A DNA stretch of 64,000 nucleotides from Armillaria gallica (GCA_037576215.1 JBANDB010000003.1:6944001-7008000), one strand, 5' to 3'; counted from the stretch's first letter, positions 1 to 13,000 are shown. Translations and numbers: made by a program. The notes: generated by a model not told the origin, from the sequence alone.

Positions 1-3000
1 TGACCCTCATGAACATACGCGGAGCTGAGGAAGTTCGACGGAGAACTGTGGAGAAAGTCCAACGTCGTCCTAAGGACGACGGTTCGGCGATGTACTGCTT
101 GGTAGTGGCCGCCAGAAGGGTGTGTTCACCACGGGAGTGACTACCCATTGCAGATCCGAGACCTGCCAATCAATCACGACGAGGGACCTCTCGAAGACGC
201 GGTCTCCTACCGTGCTATAAGTGCCAAGAACATTGCAATCCTTTGGTCAACGAATATCTTGGAGGCATGGTGGTCGTAACCAAAGCAACGGAAGATAACT
301 CCAACGTCGCGTGCGGGCGCAGGGAGAGGTCTAGCCTCCTCTTATAAGTATTTGTGCTTGCTTCGTCTATGTTCATGGGGAAGGACGCAGAACGCATGAC
401 GAAACCTGTCGCTGGCGTTTCTCCACAAAGATAGCGAATAAGAGGTGGGCTGCCGGGTGAATAGGACATGATTATGCGAGTCAAGCACGGAGTAGGGGGA
501 GGAGAAAGGGTAAGATATTTCGGTTGTAGATGGGAGATGGAGGGATCGTCCTACCTCAACGATTCAGCGGGCCTCGATCAAGGATGCTGCTCGATCAAGG
601 ATGCTGCTCGAAAGGCGGCATTGCAATAAGGCTCGATGGCGCCACTGGCTTGAACGATTGCCTCATACCCAGTGTAAATGGAATGTTGATATAAGTCGAT
701 GCTGAGGCCGGGGTGCGAATCACATCGCAGCATCGATAGTAGGTCTTGCCCGAGTCCGGGTTAGTCCTGCTCTCAATAGAGGCTCCTTGTTCCGAGAATG
801 GGAGCGTGACATGCAAGAATATCACGGCATCAGAGGCATTGCTTAGCTTTCCTTCTCCTCACAATACGTCAAAGTGACCAACAATGCCGTATGCATCACA
901 AACCGTCGAAGAAAGAGTCCCCGAACAGTTCCTACGTGCTGTACGTTCGTTTTTTTCCTACGGTGAACAGCTGCGAGCTAAAGATGGATTTTCCCGAAGA
1001 TCTTAGTACCCATTGAAATGAGATGCAATACGCAGATCCCAAAAACCGATGTGAGACCGTTGGGATAGCCCGATGAGAATAAGGAGCAACATTCGGAAAA
1101 GTAATGCCCTGAGTTGGGATAGAGAGGCGTGAAAAAGTTAGAATGAATTGAACGGCTTAGGCTCTGGTCCCGGGAGTTCTTTAATCGTGAGCGGGGCGGT
1201 ATCTTTTAATCCTAAGTTAGCACATTTCAGGACAACATGGTGATAGAGCTTACTGTAATGCCCTCAGCACACGGCTCCGTCCCTTCATATATTCTGATGG
1301 ACATACACGGAGCGGTGGCGTTTCATCAATTCCATTCATAAAAGAAGGAAAGTTCACTTTGTCGCTAGCAGGAAGACATAAACAATGGTCCAGATGTAGT
1401 CTTCGTCTCTCATGCTACCAACATATGAGGGACAGGGAAAACTGAAAGGACAATGGACGACGAACGAGTACTGAGCCGTCCATGCATGACCATTTCATAT
1501 TCCACGGTCATTACTTGGCGATGATCTCTCTATTTCAGGACGCGGAGCTATCTCGCATAGGCGCACAGGTAAGATATATCGTCCAGTTATTCATAAGTTA
1601 TGCCTCCCCCGCCTATAATCCGAGCAGTGACACTACTGGTGACCAAAAAGCTTGCGCAAAGGAGAGCGGTTACGAAAAACTGCGATCTGTCGGAAACGCG
1701 AACGAGCCGCGGCGCGTGGGTGATGGAGGGAAATCGCCTTTGGTATAGAATACCGGTAGTTTGATCACGCCTAGCACCAACAAAGCCCGGAAAGTAGACA
1801 CGTCCTCGCCGTATGGTGAAGAACTCAGCGAGAGCGTCATGAACACACAGTTGACTTTCCATCACGGACTTTATATATCCCCAATGCACGGAAGTAGTTA
1901 TGTTCGTCACAAAAGACCCTACATTGTCGAGTCATCCAAAACCTTCTACGGACAGGGTTCCTCAATGCGGGCCGCTCCGGTATGAAAATGGGGAGCATAA
2001 TAGGGATGAATGCCAACAGCGAACATGGATACAGAGAGATTGATGCCCAGCATTTGCATTTCAGAGGTGAAAGGAGAAGAGACATCGTAGAGTCTTTCAT
2101 CTGTGCTCCTTGCGAACGTCGTTATCAAGCGGCTGCCAGTCGTTGATCCGGCTTCTCCATCGTCGAACCCACGAGATTACGAGGGAGGCTCCTCAATTCG
2201 AAGCCCCGGTGAATATCGCCCGAGGCATCGTTGTAGGTGGGGGTGACTTCGGCATTGTGCATTACCGCACAAGAGATGATGCCGTACACTTACTCTCGAT
2301 CAGAATCCGTGTGCGAGATAAGAGGCCTGCATGGCCCTGATTGTGGAAACCGATAATTTCCTGAAGCGATATCTCGAGAACTCGGGGGGAACCGACCCAT
2401 CCTTCGATTCAACATAATTCCAGGAGAATCAGTCCGACGCGCGCAGTCTCAAACCCGATATGAGATGACTGGGATGGTCCGATGAGAAGAAGCAGCGATA
2501 TGAATGAACATCGGGTTGAGATTAATAAATTAGTGGGCTTAGGCTTGTCTTTGATCCTTCCGTAATTGATAGCGACGCGGTATCTTTCAATCCCAACGTT
2601 AGTACATTTCAGGACGACACGGCGATAGAGCCCACTGTAATGTCCTCAGCACACGGCCACATCCAACCCGTATGCCGTACCTGATTCTGATGAACGTATA
2701 CGGAGCGGGAACGTCTACGGAAGGTAATTAAGTCCCTTGCATTCATAAAACGTGGTGCAATCAGGAAACTCACCTCGGAACTGTGGGCACTCTTTCAGAC
2801 GCTAGCCGGTCGAAGGCACAAACAATAACTCGGATGCAGTCTTCCAGCGTGTATCATGTTATGATAACACGGAGCACGATATATGCGGGGCAGGTACAGG
2901 GTACCGGACGAGAGAATGGAAAGGTAGTGGTTGACGGGGAGCGTAGCTCGACGGTTCCATGGTCATTATAGCGATCCCTCCATTGAGCAGCGAGCTATCC

Positions 3001-4549
3001 TACATCACCTGATAGGCATTCGTACAACCCTGCCTCTTCCGTCTATGACTCCAGTGCTGATCATCGTATAGCAGCAATCCTGGCTGTCTATCGCTGTCCT
3101 GTCGGCGACAAAAATGCGCCAAAGGAGGATGAGACTGAGGGGCCTGTGACCCGCCATCGGAAACTGGTAACGAAAGCACTGCGAGATATTGGGTGACGAA
3201 GGTTCCGGAAACCGCCTTCGGTACAGAATCGTCGTGATCTGGCAGTATGAATGAACGCTAATTTTATTGGAGTCATCGAAAATAACGCACCTTCTGCCAC
3301 CTTTGTTGTTGTACCTCCCTCCCGTGCACGTAAGATTTCTGTTGTATGTATAGGCCGGGTTTCGGCTCTCAAATGTGGGTAGTTGTGGCTCCCAGTCTGT
3401 ATCCCTACAACACATGACCAACATCAATCGACCTTGCAATTCTACAGTGTTCATTAGTGCTTGTCAAGTTAAAAGTGTAGAGTACGTGCTTCATCGTGAC
3501 CATATACACACCCGCCTTCCTTCGTTTTTGCCGTGTCCTGGCTGTCTATCGGTGTGCTGCCGCCGGTGACGAAAAGGGGAAAAACTGTGACACGCTTTCG
3601 GGAATGCGATTGGATGAGGACGAGGCGCGCCATAGGAAGAAATTGAGCGACGATGGGAAAATTGTAATCGTCTTTAGTATATAATGGAATGAGTCTATGC
3701 AGTGTGGATGAGCTCTAATCTCGATAGCTGTCGGAATCTCACGCACCTTGCACCACCTTCGCAATATTCCTCTCTATATATCCAGGCTGCCCTAACAGAG
3801 CACCGGGCAAAATGAAAAAGTAGTCATTGACGGTGAGCTCGACGGTTCGAACGTTCCACAGTCATTATGGCGACTCCTCCATTGCGAGACTTTGGTTATC
3901 TCACATTGCACGATAGACATTCGTCCAGCCCCCACCCATGATTCCAGTGCCGCCCGACATTTGAGCAGCAGTTTTGACTGTCTATCGCTATGCTGCTAGT
4001 GACGAAAATGCGCCAAGAGGAAGGCGATGGTCTGCGATTCGCCGTCAGGAATACAATTGGATGGGAACGAAAGCTCCGCGAGAAGGGATTGAGTACAGTG
4101 AGAGGTAGACTCGAACCAGTCCCTTGAAATTCGATGATAGTCGATCGACAGAGTTGGCCTTCCTGATAGAGTCAAATTTATTCCCACGCGCTTCTGGACT
4201 TCGACCACTCTGTGGAGATTCGAACTGGCAGAATTGATAAACACTTATAGATAAGATTTTACGGTTTTCGATTTTTTACAAGTGATGTACACGCCGTTGA
4301 AAAATCAATCTTTACCTGAGCCAGAGTGATTGTTTTGTGATGAGCTGGTCGCGACACTGCAGATGAACACCAGATACATACACAGCCGTGGCTTTATACT
4401 CAGAAAGCCATCGGTTGGGTGACCTTCATATTGAAAAGATATAAAGAAGAGTTAACATATGAGCTTCTCCCAAAAACATCACTCGTCCTTCTCGAGGATC
4501 CATTAAACTCTAGTCGGATTTACCAACATTCAAAAGCAGACGAGATAAT
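1..4549. repeat. Dispersed repeat block, left copy, with internal sub-repeats
   Basis: No convincing gene is seen here. The segment about 310-3000 reappears, diverged but collinear, at about 51050-53230, and part of it again at about 15480-16230. For example, the stretch at 1485-1560 matches 52145-52215 with only scattered substitutions. Within the block, shorter motifs recur: the 'TTTCAGGACRACAYGGYGATAG' motif at about 1226 and 2608, the 'CAAAAACCGATGTGAGACC' motif at about 1043 with a diverged form near 2450, and a 'GTGACCCGC..TCGGAAAC' motif near 1680, 3150, 3580 and 4030. Open frames here (for example 149 codons at 3005-3454) fall across the repeated motifs and do not keep frame between copies, so I treat them as chance. 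I could not assign the repeat to a transposon class. Confidence 0.75.
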
Positions 4550-4749
4550 TTTAGTGAATACCTCGAGGATGGCGTGTTAACAGCGTTGCTCCCACGATAA
4601 CTTCTTGGCTGGAAGGCAAACGACAAACGCCAGGATCTCTGGCACTTACCACTCTCACACATAAAACGTTGAGACGTGGGAACGGACGTCGTTCCTCCGC
4701 CCCACCGACATCCACGTCTGAAATTTCAACATCCCTACCACGATCAGCC

Positions 4750-5416
4750 ATGAAGTCTGCGTTTTACCACTTTGGTCGTTCCAGGACCCAGGATCCTATC
4801 CTCACCTACCGTAGCTACAGAGCCATGGAAGCTGCCCTAGCAGGTGAGTCTTGTCGTCGACTTATATCATCAAAACTTATAAGCGACTCGCAAGTCACGC
4901 TCATAACATCGAACCTGATCATCGGCTCGTAAATCACTCTCTTATCAGAGAAGTCCACGGCATCGACATCCTCGCCAAGACTATCGGACTCTTGCTCGCC
5001 ATACCGTTTGCGCTCATCTGTGTCGCAATAATAGTCGCAATCATCAGCGCTGTCAGTGGTGGTTGGCTTGTCGTTGCTCCAGCTCCCCCCAAAGCCCTTA
5101 TTCCCAAGTCAGCCTTTGGTCAACCTTCCTGGTTGGATTTTGGGGATTCATGGCTGCGTTTATTCTATTTGGTGTGCTGAGCATTTCGTTGCAAGCCTAT
5201 TTTTTGCGTGCTTCGGATAGAGCGTTCAGGATCCTCAGATTCGTGTTGAGTATCTTGTGGGTCGGAGTAGATTACGCGGCTGGAGTGCCTCTCGTCGGGC
5301 ACTACTATGGTATAGAGACGCTGGGGCTTGAATATGCCGTATGCGCCGCATATACTGCGTGGGCAGCGGCCTTCTTTGTGTTCATAGTAACATTACCCTG
5401 CATGCTACTAGTCTAG
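4750..5416 (+). CDS. Hypothetical four-helix membrane protein, three exons
   Basis: I do not recognise the family. The best model is exons 4750-4843, 4951-5058 and 5109-5416, all in phase, giving 169 residues. The first intron has a strong GTGAGT donor. Its acceptor is placed at ...CAGAG because that keeps the downstream hydrophobic frame open. The second intron runs from GTGGTT to CCCAAG. The protein has a polar N-terminus of about 35 residues, then about four hydrophobic segments beginning with 'TIGLLLAIPFALICVAIIV', which fits a small integral membrane protein. It is the only protein-like sequence in the left repeat block. The exact acceptor sites are uncertain, but the long hydrophobic frames with good donors make a real gene more likely than chance. 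Confidence 0.5.
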
Positions 5417-6611
5417 GCCGGCTCGAGTCTATTCATGTTCGACGATCCGTAGAAAGTTGGATGTTTCTCCTGATGTACAGTCCTCGGGTTCTGAATTATG
5501 TTAAGATCTTAGCCTTTTGTAGTAGTAGCACCTGCCTGGAGCACGAAAGTCCTTGTGGGCATCGACAAGAAAGAACTTAGAAGCAATCAAATCGATTTTC
5601 CACCTCCTTGTTGTCGGAACTTTGGAAGAGAAGCTAGCGATACGAGTAGCATCGCCAACTTTGAGCGCCACTACGCCATAGTTCCCAGCGAGAGGCACCC
5701 CAACTACACATTACAATGTGACTTTTGCAATGAAAAGGACAATGCCCAAAGTAGGTCCCCTGGAAGACCGCACAGCAGGGCGTAGCCAATCCAGAAAGGG
5801 CCCGGTATCGCTGTAGTGGCAGATCCCCAAAATCCAAACCAAGATGTTGGAAGTCAAGTGGCTTCGGAAGATTGTGCAGACTGAACTTCGGCTTTAGAAT
5901 ATAGATAACACATCTCCAGCGGCTCCCTGTCTGTACATGGCCAGCGAAGACATCTGAGTTGGCATAGAGAAGCTAATGCGCGCAGTCTGAATGCTGCGCT
6001 CGATTAGAAGCAGGAATCGGACACGAAGGAAGTGATCCGTGCGCACGTCCTCGACGGTTCCACGGTAATCGCGACAAGGCTTCTATTGTACCATTCTACA
6101 TCGTTTAATAGGTGCTCAAAGATGGGTTCACCAACTCGCACGAGTACTGCCAGCTTCCAGCACTGTTCACAGCCGTGTCCACACTGTCTATCCTTGGTCA
6201 GTGGTCACAAAAACGCACCAGAGCGAAAGACCGCGATCGACGCGGCTGAAAAGACGACGGGAAATCGCCTCTGGAATACGGTCTGGTGGGACGGATGAGC
6301 TCTAATCGTGTTACAGTTGTCAGAATCTCACGCACCTCGCACCACGCAAGACCCCTTTCTACATATCCAAGCGGGCTTTCATCGTTCGTTTTGATGCTGA
6401 AAGGTTAAGTACTATCAGAACTTTACGACCGTAAAGGGCTCAAATTCGAAATACATACGCGTTGCTGTGGCTCTACTATATTATTGCCAGTGGAATGTGC
6501 GATGTCGTTTTGATGTTGTTGTCGAGAGTGAGAACTCGGGCATAGAGGACTTTTTCGTCACTGTGGGCAATCATATCAATCTGATTATCTAATAATCATA
6601 CATAAAATTAA
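5417..6611. repeat. Repeat-derived noncoding stretch
   Basis: No supported gene. The segment about 6020-6400 carries diverged copies of the sub-repeat found near 3450-3780 and 12700-12930, including 'CGTCCTCGACGGTTCCACGGT', a 'GTCTATC' run and 'GAGCTCTAATC..GTTGTCAGAATCTCACGCACCT'. The open frames of 65-88 codons overlap on opposite strands and show no domain. Confidence 0.5.
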
Positions 6612-6705
6612 TCTCTGGTAGTATATCGGTTAGTACACGCGCCTGTCATACGATGAGAACACATTGGATTCCGCGCGAAAGCTGGGTTCGATTCCCAGCC
6701 AGAGA
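6612..6705 (+). tRNA. tRNA-Asp (GTC) with a 23-nt intron
   Basis: A full cloverleaf can be drawn. The acceptor stem TCTCTGG pairs with CCAGAGA over 7 of 7 pairs. The D stem is GTAT/GTAC with a GGTTA loop. The anticodon stem CGCGC pairs with GCGCG, the loop CTGTCA carries anticodon GTC, and the T arm is CTGGG-TTCGATT-CCCAG. The anticodon loop is interrupted after position 37 by a 23-nt intron at 6649-6671, the normal site for nuclear tRNA introns. The mature body is 71 nt plus a G discriminator at 6706. Internal B box GGTTCGATTCC is intact. It may be a working gene. Several degenerate look-alikes lie elsewhere in the window. Confidence 0.82.
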
Positions 6706-6724
6706 GTGCGCTTCACCCGTGCGC

Positions 6725-6732
6725 TTTTTTTT
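6725..6732 (+). terminator. Pol III oligo-T terminator of the tRNA-Asp gene
   Basis: Eight consecutive T residues begin 20 nt after the tRNA acceptor stem, the usual RNA polymerase III termination signal. This supports the tRNA as a transcription unit. Confidence 0.65.
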
Positions 6733-6757
6733 CTCATCCCGAATTATGGAATCTGGA

Positions 6758-7167
6758 TTAGGGTTGCGCGCGCGGCACGAAACCTCCAAGGGGGGTAACT
6801 TACCGTTTTTTACCGACCCCTCCCCGAAGGGGGTGTTTTGATACGGTAATTTACCGTTACTTACCTATCACGTGCAGAATCACATGACGGACGCGCGGCA
6901 ACTGCAAATTATTTTTTCAGGATGTCTGTGTTCGTGTTTTAGGACTTTTTCTGTGTCGGGGATGCTGTAAGTCATCTGAACATATCGCATATTCACTCCT
7001 GCACCACGTATACGGAATATACATGTAATCGCATTGAATTTTTATGCTTATCAGGCAGTCACATGATGTGTAAGTTACCTCGACGGAAAACCCCTCCAGC
7101 GAGGGGAGGTAACTTACCGGTAATAAACCCAAGTGTAACGAAACCTAGGTTTCGTGCGCTACCCTAA
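6758..7167. mobile_element. 410-bp MITE-like element with TTAGGGT terminal inverted repeats
   Basis: The left end reads TTAGGGTTGCGC and later CACGAAACCT. The right end, read on the other strand, gives TTAGGGTAGCGC then ACGAAACCT. The element is flanked on both sides by TCTGGA (6752-6757 and 7168-7173), as expected for a 6-bp target-site duplication. Inside each end is a further inverted motif, GGTAACTTACCG on both sides, and near the right end a perfect palindrome CGAAACCTAGGTTTCG. It has no coding capacity, so a transposase must act in trans if it is mobile. The family is not identified. It sits about 50 bp downstream of the tRNA-Asp. Confidence 0.72.
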
Positions 7168-7369
7168 TCTGGATAGTAGATACCGTCATAAATACTAGAA
7201 TGCACATTGCACACTGCCCAGTACCTGCTACCTAGTTATACAACTGTTGTCCATGAATTAACACTGCCCATTATTCATGCGAGGAGAATTCCCATAGCAT
7301 GATCCCAGAGTCAAGTGGTACTCAATACTGATATTATAAACCGACATCGTATGTCAAAAGTGGTACGGT

Positions 7370-8160
7370 CATACTACGAATTTTGGAAAGGAACAAGCTG
7401 AAATAACTTTACAGGGTGTTTGTGTAGCAGTTAACAAAGAGAAGACGAGCGACAAATATCACATCTGAGGAGAATCGATCCGCCGAGTCACCGAGCTCGA
7501 ACGTACTCCCTGAATCCATGCCTCTCTGACTTGAGCAGCCATCCCTGGACCGATAAGCCGTAGCTGAATGGATCACTTTGTGGGAAATACACCATGACAT
7601 CGCACCGAAATGGTTGATCGGCACACGGTGTAAACCTTGCCACGGAGGAAATCGAAGCATTAGCGAGAGAACGTGAAGTACGCCGTTCGAGTGATAGTGG
7701 TGTCCGCTTGACTCAAGGCTCGTGCCGGCTCCTTGAAAGCATGCGAGGCTACGGGTTCAAGAAAAGAAAGTGACGGTTTGATGTACACGCAAAAGGGAGC
7801 TCGCAGCCTGTTCTCCACCAACCACAAAGGACCGTCCGCGTCATAAGGAAGATCCCCACGGGCTATCAACGATGAGGCACGCTGTGCTGAGTTCATGTTC
7901 ACCAGCATATACTCCGCTAGTCCAGTATCACCGCGATCTTCCCAAGATGTCGAATACCCGGGTAAATGCCTCGACGAAGAAACAAAGACCACAGGGGTGG
8001 TGTGAAAGGCAAAAACAAAAGGTCGGGGTATTGCGGAGCACCTGCTGAACCTGCCAGGATGCGGTAGGTCTATGGGCTCCCGCACGGATAGAGGTCGTAC
8101 TAGCCATGATGCATGATATGCCAAAACCACGGGCTGTGTTGAGAATGGAGTGTGTATATG
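7370..8160. repeat. ~800-bp repeat, copy 1 of a local direct pair
   Basis: This block matches 9260-10060 in the same orientation. The shared opening is 'CTACGAATTTTGGAAAG', followed by 'AACAAGCTGAAATAACTTTACA'. Further shared points are 'TGTAAACCTTGCCA' against 'TGTAAATCTTGCCA', and 'ACGCAAAAGGGAGCTCGCAG' against 'ACGCAAAAGGGAACTCGCAG'. The minus strand has open frames of 156 codons (7660-8130) and 83 codons (7409-7660) with protein-like composition. In the other copy the frame is broken, so a decayed coding repeat is possible. I recognise no domain. Confidence 0.6.
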
Positions 8161-9035
8161 TTGGTGGCACCGAATGTGGTATCGACGCGAACTTCGTCTT
8201 CCTCATAGAAAGGGAAAGGGTGGAGAGATGGCCAGTTCTTGGGCCGTCGCTTGGTGTGATGCATTCGCCATGGAGATGCTAGGAGAAGCGTGCATAATGG
8301 CTCAAATGGAGACAAGGATGGCCAGGAGGATGGGAAGGCGCAATGTTAGATGAACATCATGGTTCGGACTAATCGAATGGTAGGCTCTCGTCTTGAATTG
8401 AGAGTAGCACGATATCCTATGATTAGTGCATTTCAGAACGACACGGTGATAGCGCCCACTGTGAGGTCCATTCCCTATAGCCCCGGGCGCAGAGTTCGTT
8501 CCCTTCATATTCAATCCTGTATGATACGCTGAACCGGAGCGTCTACCAGGCCCGAGGAACTCCACCTCATCGTGCGACGACGACCGCAAATTGATGACTG
8601 GCCGGCATAACTTGATGTTCATCCCTCCATTGATAGCAGCCGTCTATGACCCCATCATTGCGTCGTCTGGTGATGAAAATGCTCGAAATGGGGGCGAAAC
8701 TGTGACCCGCTTTCGGAAACATTATAGGGAAAGAATGGAGCGACGACGGGAATGAGTGCTGGCGGTGAGCTCTAATCTCATTCAACGTCAGTTGTTGGAA
8801 TGTCACGTACCTTGTACCATCTCCTTTCTACATTCCACGTTTTCATCATGACGTCTGCTGTAAGATATCAGAAAACAGCTCGCAAAACACGACAAAAGGC
8901 TGACATGGCGTGTTGTTTTCTAGGCTCTGCAATGTTTGATGCTGCTGAAGCTAAAGCTTCAGTTGAAAGCTCATGGGAGTTTTGCGGGACCAGCGATTAC
9001 CGAGTGAGATAGGAATCAATACTGCAATATCTTAG
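8161..9035. repeat. Copy of the dispersed sub-repeat
   Basis: At about 8420-8530 the block repeats the 'GCATTTCAGAACGACACGGTGATAG' motif. Around 8690-8830 it repeats the 'TGTGACCCGCTTTCGGAAAC' and 'GAGCTCTAATCTCATTCAACG' segments that recur through the left and right repeat blocks. No gene is supported; open frames on both strands overlap one another. Confidence 0.55.
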
Positions 9036-9108
9036 TCTATGGTAGTGTGTCGGTTAGTACGCGCGTCTGACATGAGTGGATATAGTGGGTTCGACTCTCA
9101 GCCAGAGA
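9036..9108 (+). pseudogene. Degenerate tRNA-Asp-like sequence
   Basis: It keeps TCTATGGTAGTGTGTCGGTTAGTAC at the 5' side and a B-box-like GGGTTCGACTCTC followed by CCAGAGA at the 3' side, closely like the intact tRNA at 6612. The anticodon arm is lost (the expected CTGTCA reads TCTGACA and its stem does not pair), and acceptor and T-stem pairs are mismatched. It is best read as a tRNA pseudogene or a tRNA-derived head of a repeat. Confidence 0.6.
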
Positions 9109-9259
9109 ATATCGCGAAAATTCAATGTTTCATTTTTACGTTTTTTTCTTATCCCAGCATCTTCAATCCCTATTATTACCCACTCAAGAGTCAACATTGA
9201 TAACATCTATACGAGAAAAAGTATCATTGGACAATCCTAGAGCCTGATAGTATTGATAT

Positions 9260-10060
9260 TGCCACACTACGAATTTTGGAAAGAAACAAGCTGAAATAAC
9301 TTTACAAGGTGCCTATGTTACTGTAGCGGAAGGCGAGTGACGATATCATATCCTTCTGCGGCGGGTGGCTTGACAGATCATATATGAACAGGTAGGCGGT
9401 AACTGAAAGGAACACTTGTGGAAATACCCCACCGGCGTGGAGATCATTGATTGCGCGCTGTGTAAATCTTGCCATGGGGGAGTCAACAGAATGCGCCGGG
9501 CTGAGCGTGCATACCATGGCATTCGTCCTATCATTTGCATGCGGAGAGGAAAAGCATGCGCCGGTTCCTCATCCACGCAAAAGGGAACTCGCAGTGTACA
9601 TTGAACTCCCAGTTAGGAGACAGGGTGCATATAATACGGAAACCGCACCAGGGGAGAGGGAAGACGTCTGTGAGCATATCGGCACCCAGGCCACAAAGAA
9701 GATCCGCACGGGCTATCGAGAACTTACGACATGATGGCAACCTCATTTTCACCAACAAGCATTTCGTCGCCCTAGTATCATCACGGTTTTGCTGTCCGTA
9801 CATCGACTCTCAGGTATGTACAGGCAGCGAAGAAACAAAGATCTCTTGCCGATAGGAAGGATCCCGCTGGATCGATATGTGCTACCCTGGACGTCAAGGA
9901 GCCGAAGAGGACGAGTGATATCCGCCACTAGAATATCTCCCCCGAGGGCGGGGTTAACACCTCCCACCGATCGTGAACGTGGCTGACGGGATACTAGGGT
10001 GAACGTGCACGATGCACCGAGACTACTGCAAGTAAGAAGGAATGGAATGCCGGTGGGGAA
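9260..10060. repeat. ~800-bp repeat, copy 2 of a local direct pair
   Basis: Second copy of the block at 7370-8160, about 1.9 kb downstream in the same direction. Shared landmarks are listed in that entry. The sequence has many indels against copy 1 and no long frame is conserved between the two, so coding function is not supported. Confidence 0.55.
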
Positions 10061-13000
10061 GGCAGAAACAAAAAATCGGAGTATTGTGCAGGGGAAGAAT
10101 TATCATTTGGGAATGAACTTCGATACTTGTCTTGTTCCGTTCGATGGCGAGTGTCGATCTACATGAGATTGAACCTTCTGGTCCGAGCAAGGTCCAAGTA
10201 TATCGAGCTTCCCACTAGAAAGGCTCGTCAGGCTAGAGGGCAAAATCGCAGGCTATATCACGAGTGGAGTGTGTAGGTGCTAATGACGAATCGATGAGGC
10301 CGCAATTTTGTGATATCGGCGCGAGCCTCGTCAGATACCAAGTTGCGTCACGATGGTAGGAGCGGCGCAAAACGTGAGACTGCTGGGATGACTAGGATTG
10401 GATATGAGGCGAGACGTTGGATACTGAACGTCATAGAGAGGTGCAGATTGGTACGCTTAGCCTCGCCTAGAAATCACGACAGCCTTGGGTTAGTAAATTC
10501 CAGGACGGCACGGTGACAGAGCTCACTGTGTGGCCCATCCCTAGTCTCGGGCACACGGTTCGTTTCCTTCATATGATACGCAGAACCGGGGCGAAGACGC
10601 AATAGTGAGGAAGCCCAACAATCCACCCCCGACGATATGCTGTCTCTCTATCCATCGTCGCGCTGCTCAGGGTGAACGAAGATTTGACAGTTATCGGAAA
10701 GGCAGTTAGATGAAGGAGAAAGGAAGGAAACCACTTTCCTGTACGTAAAGTGGCGAGACTCCCTTGGTGTATCGGTTAACAGCCGTGTTCTGGGTTCGAC
10801 TCCCGGTCGGAGAGGTCAGCAGTGATTACATGCCAAGCACTTTTTCTTCTTCGTCGTTCTGATAGTAGAGTAAGTAGTCGAAAGTTCATGTATGCAAATG
10901 TCTAGGTGACAGACTGGGTTCGATTCCCAAACAGATTGGGAGCGTATTCTTATTTTGGCAGCACTGGCAGTAGGCTGAGCTGCTACCACACCCTCCCCGG
11001 GGTGATAAAAGCAGCATAGATCGAAAAATGGGTCCGAAGTATACCTGAGAATTTCTGGTCACGAAATGAACGCTAATTTTTTCTTCAGCGCAGCGCAACG
11101 ACCGTGACGCCGACCTAAAAGCAAATGAACACACGGAAAATGAATGAACAAAGATGCCTATGTTTGCAAGAGATGCTTCAAAACCTAACGAGGACCCAAA
11201 TGTATATCGGTTGGTCTTCATAGTAGCACGTTCCAGACGTAGAGATAGGACGGACCTGGACTCGAGCGAGTGAGCCACCGGAAGAATTTCCGCATGATAA
11301 CACGGCCCGCTTGAAGATTTCCTCTATGTCGCGAACACGCGCAGTCTTTTTGGGAGAAGACTGTTTTCTCTTGAGGGGTCTGCGATCCCGACGCTAGTTC
11401 TCAAAAAGTGCCGCGAGACAAGGACAGTTGGTAGGGCGAAGGGTTTTTATATCAGTGGCCAGTCCGTGGCTCCATGAATTGAGGGTGGCAACACTTCAGG
11501 GCGATATCATGATATTTCTCACTGGTGGGCGAGTGCTACACGGCTCCTTCCTACAGTCCCTTGTCTGAGGAACTATGAAAAAGCTGACGTCGTTCCGAAG
11601 ATTGTGGTTTGGAGAAACGAACGACTGAGTAGGCTGAGTGATCTGTGAGGAGTAAGTATTGCCGTGTGTATTCTTATATGGCAGGACTTGAAACTCAACG
11701 GCCGTAGAACGTATTAAATCCAAGGTGGAAAGCAGAAAGGCCCGGCGAGAGAATAACCAATGAAAGTGAGGTGAAAGAGAATGCACATCAACAGATGTTA
11801 ATCCCTCGGTACAATGCTGACCGCCGTGTTATCTAGTCCCTCTGATTGAGTTTTGCAGTGCTCTCGATGGGTAACGCCATCACCCGAATAGGCAGTAGAA
11901 GCCGCCGCCACCAAATATTCATCGCCTCCCTCCAACTGAGCTTCAAGCTCATCGCTCCCCTGCTGAGACCTCCACCCTCCCAGATGTGTACCAAAGTGAA
12001 GCGAAGACACGATGCTCCCTTGCTCACAGATGCTCTCCAACGTGACGGCGACGATGCCGGTGTACAGACCTGTGTACAGCCATGATTAGACACCTATATT
12101 TAGATGAGGTAATATGCACACCAAGCAGTAGAGAATAGAGAATTCGCGAATTCAATGCCGAGTCGAGCTCTGTAGATATATAAGCTCTATCGGCGTCGGT
12201 AAGGTCTGGTACCAGAGGACCGATCTGACTAGCCATCACAGGGTAGGATAACAACGAAAGAGGTGGTCTGCAGGGATAACATACACAACGACACCCTTCG
12301 TTATAAGTATAGTATGCATAGCGTAACATCCAGTGTTGAAAAAGATGATCAACACCCACCGTTTCATCCTTGGCTGCTTTGAGTTCAGCGCGCTGACTGC
12401 GCAGGTCCTTGTATATACACGATCAGGTAAGTATGATGATCACCCGGCATACGAAATCGATACTATACTGAAGATAGAATGGGCATCCAGAAGAGAGACA
12501 GGAATACCTGCCTGATTCTTCACTGGTACGTACTGAGTACAACCCTACATATCAAGCCTTGGGTAAACAATACAGAAGACAGTGACACCCAAGACCCACA
12601 GTGTCGGCTTGCCCATACCCACATAAGATTTCTGTTGGATATGCTGATTGAGTTTTGGATATAGAATGTTGGTAACACACGCCTACCTTTGGCTCCTAGT
12701 CCGTATCTCTACAATACAATCGAACACGAATCCATCCCTTCGTACAGTGATATCTTCCCCGCCAGCACTAATCGCAGCCGTGCCCCATGGCTGTCTATCC
12801 CAGCGCAGCTATTCAGGAAAATGCGCCAAAGGAGGTGGGGAAAACCGTGACCCGCTGTCAGAAACGCGATTGGATAACACTGAGGCGCTGCACGGGGATG
12901 ACAGGAAATCGTCTTGGTGTGCGCCAGCTCTGTGCGAGACAACCTTCACCCGTACGCATATGATTTCGTGGACGTCGATAATTTCCGCATGGACTGTCGA

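Noticed and set aside
3005..3454. 149-codon open frame on the minus strand
   Set aside because: Same reason: repeat-derived sequence, frame not conserved in other copies, a second frame overlaps it.
6758..7167. Telomere-derived sequence because of TTAGGG
   Set aside because: Only one TTAGGG unit is present at each end and they are inverted, with a target duplication, so a TIR element explains it better.
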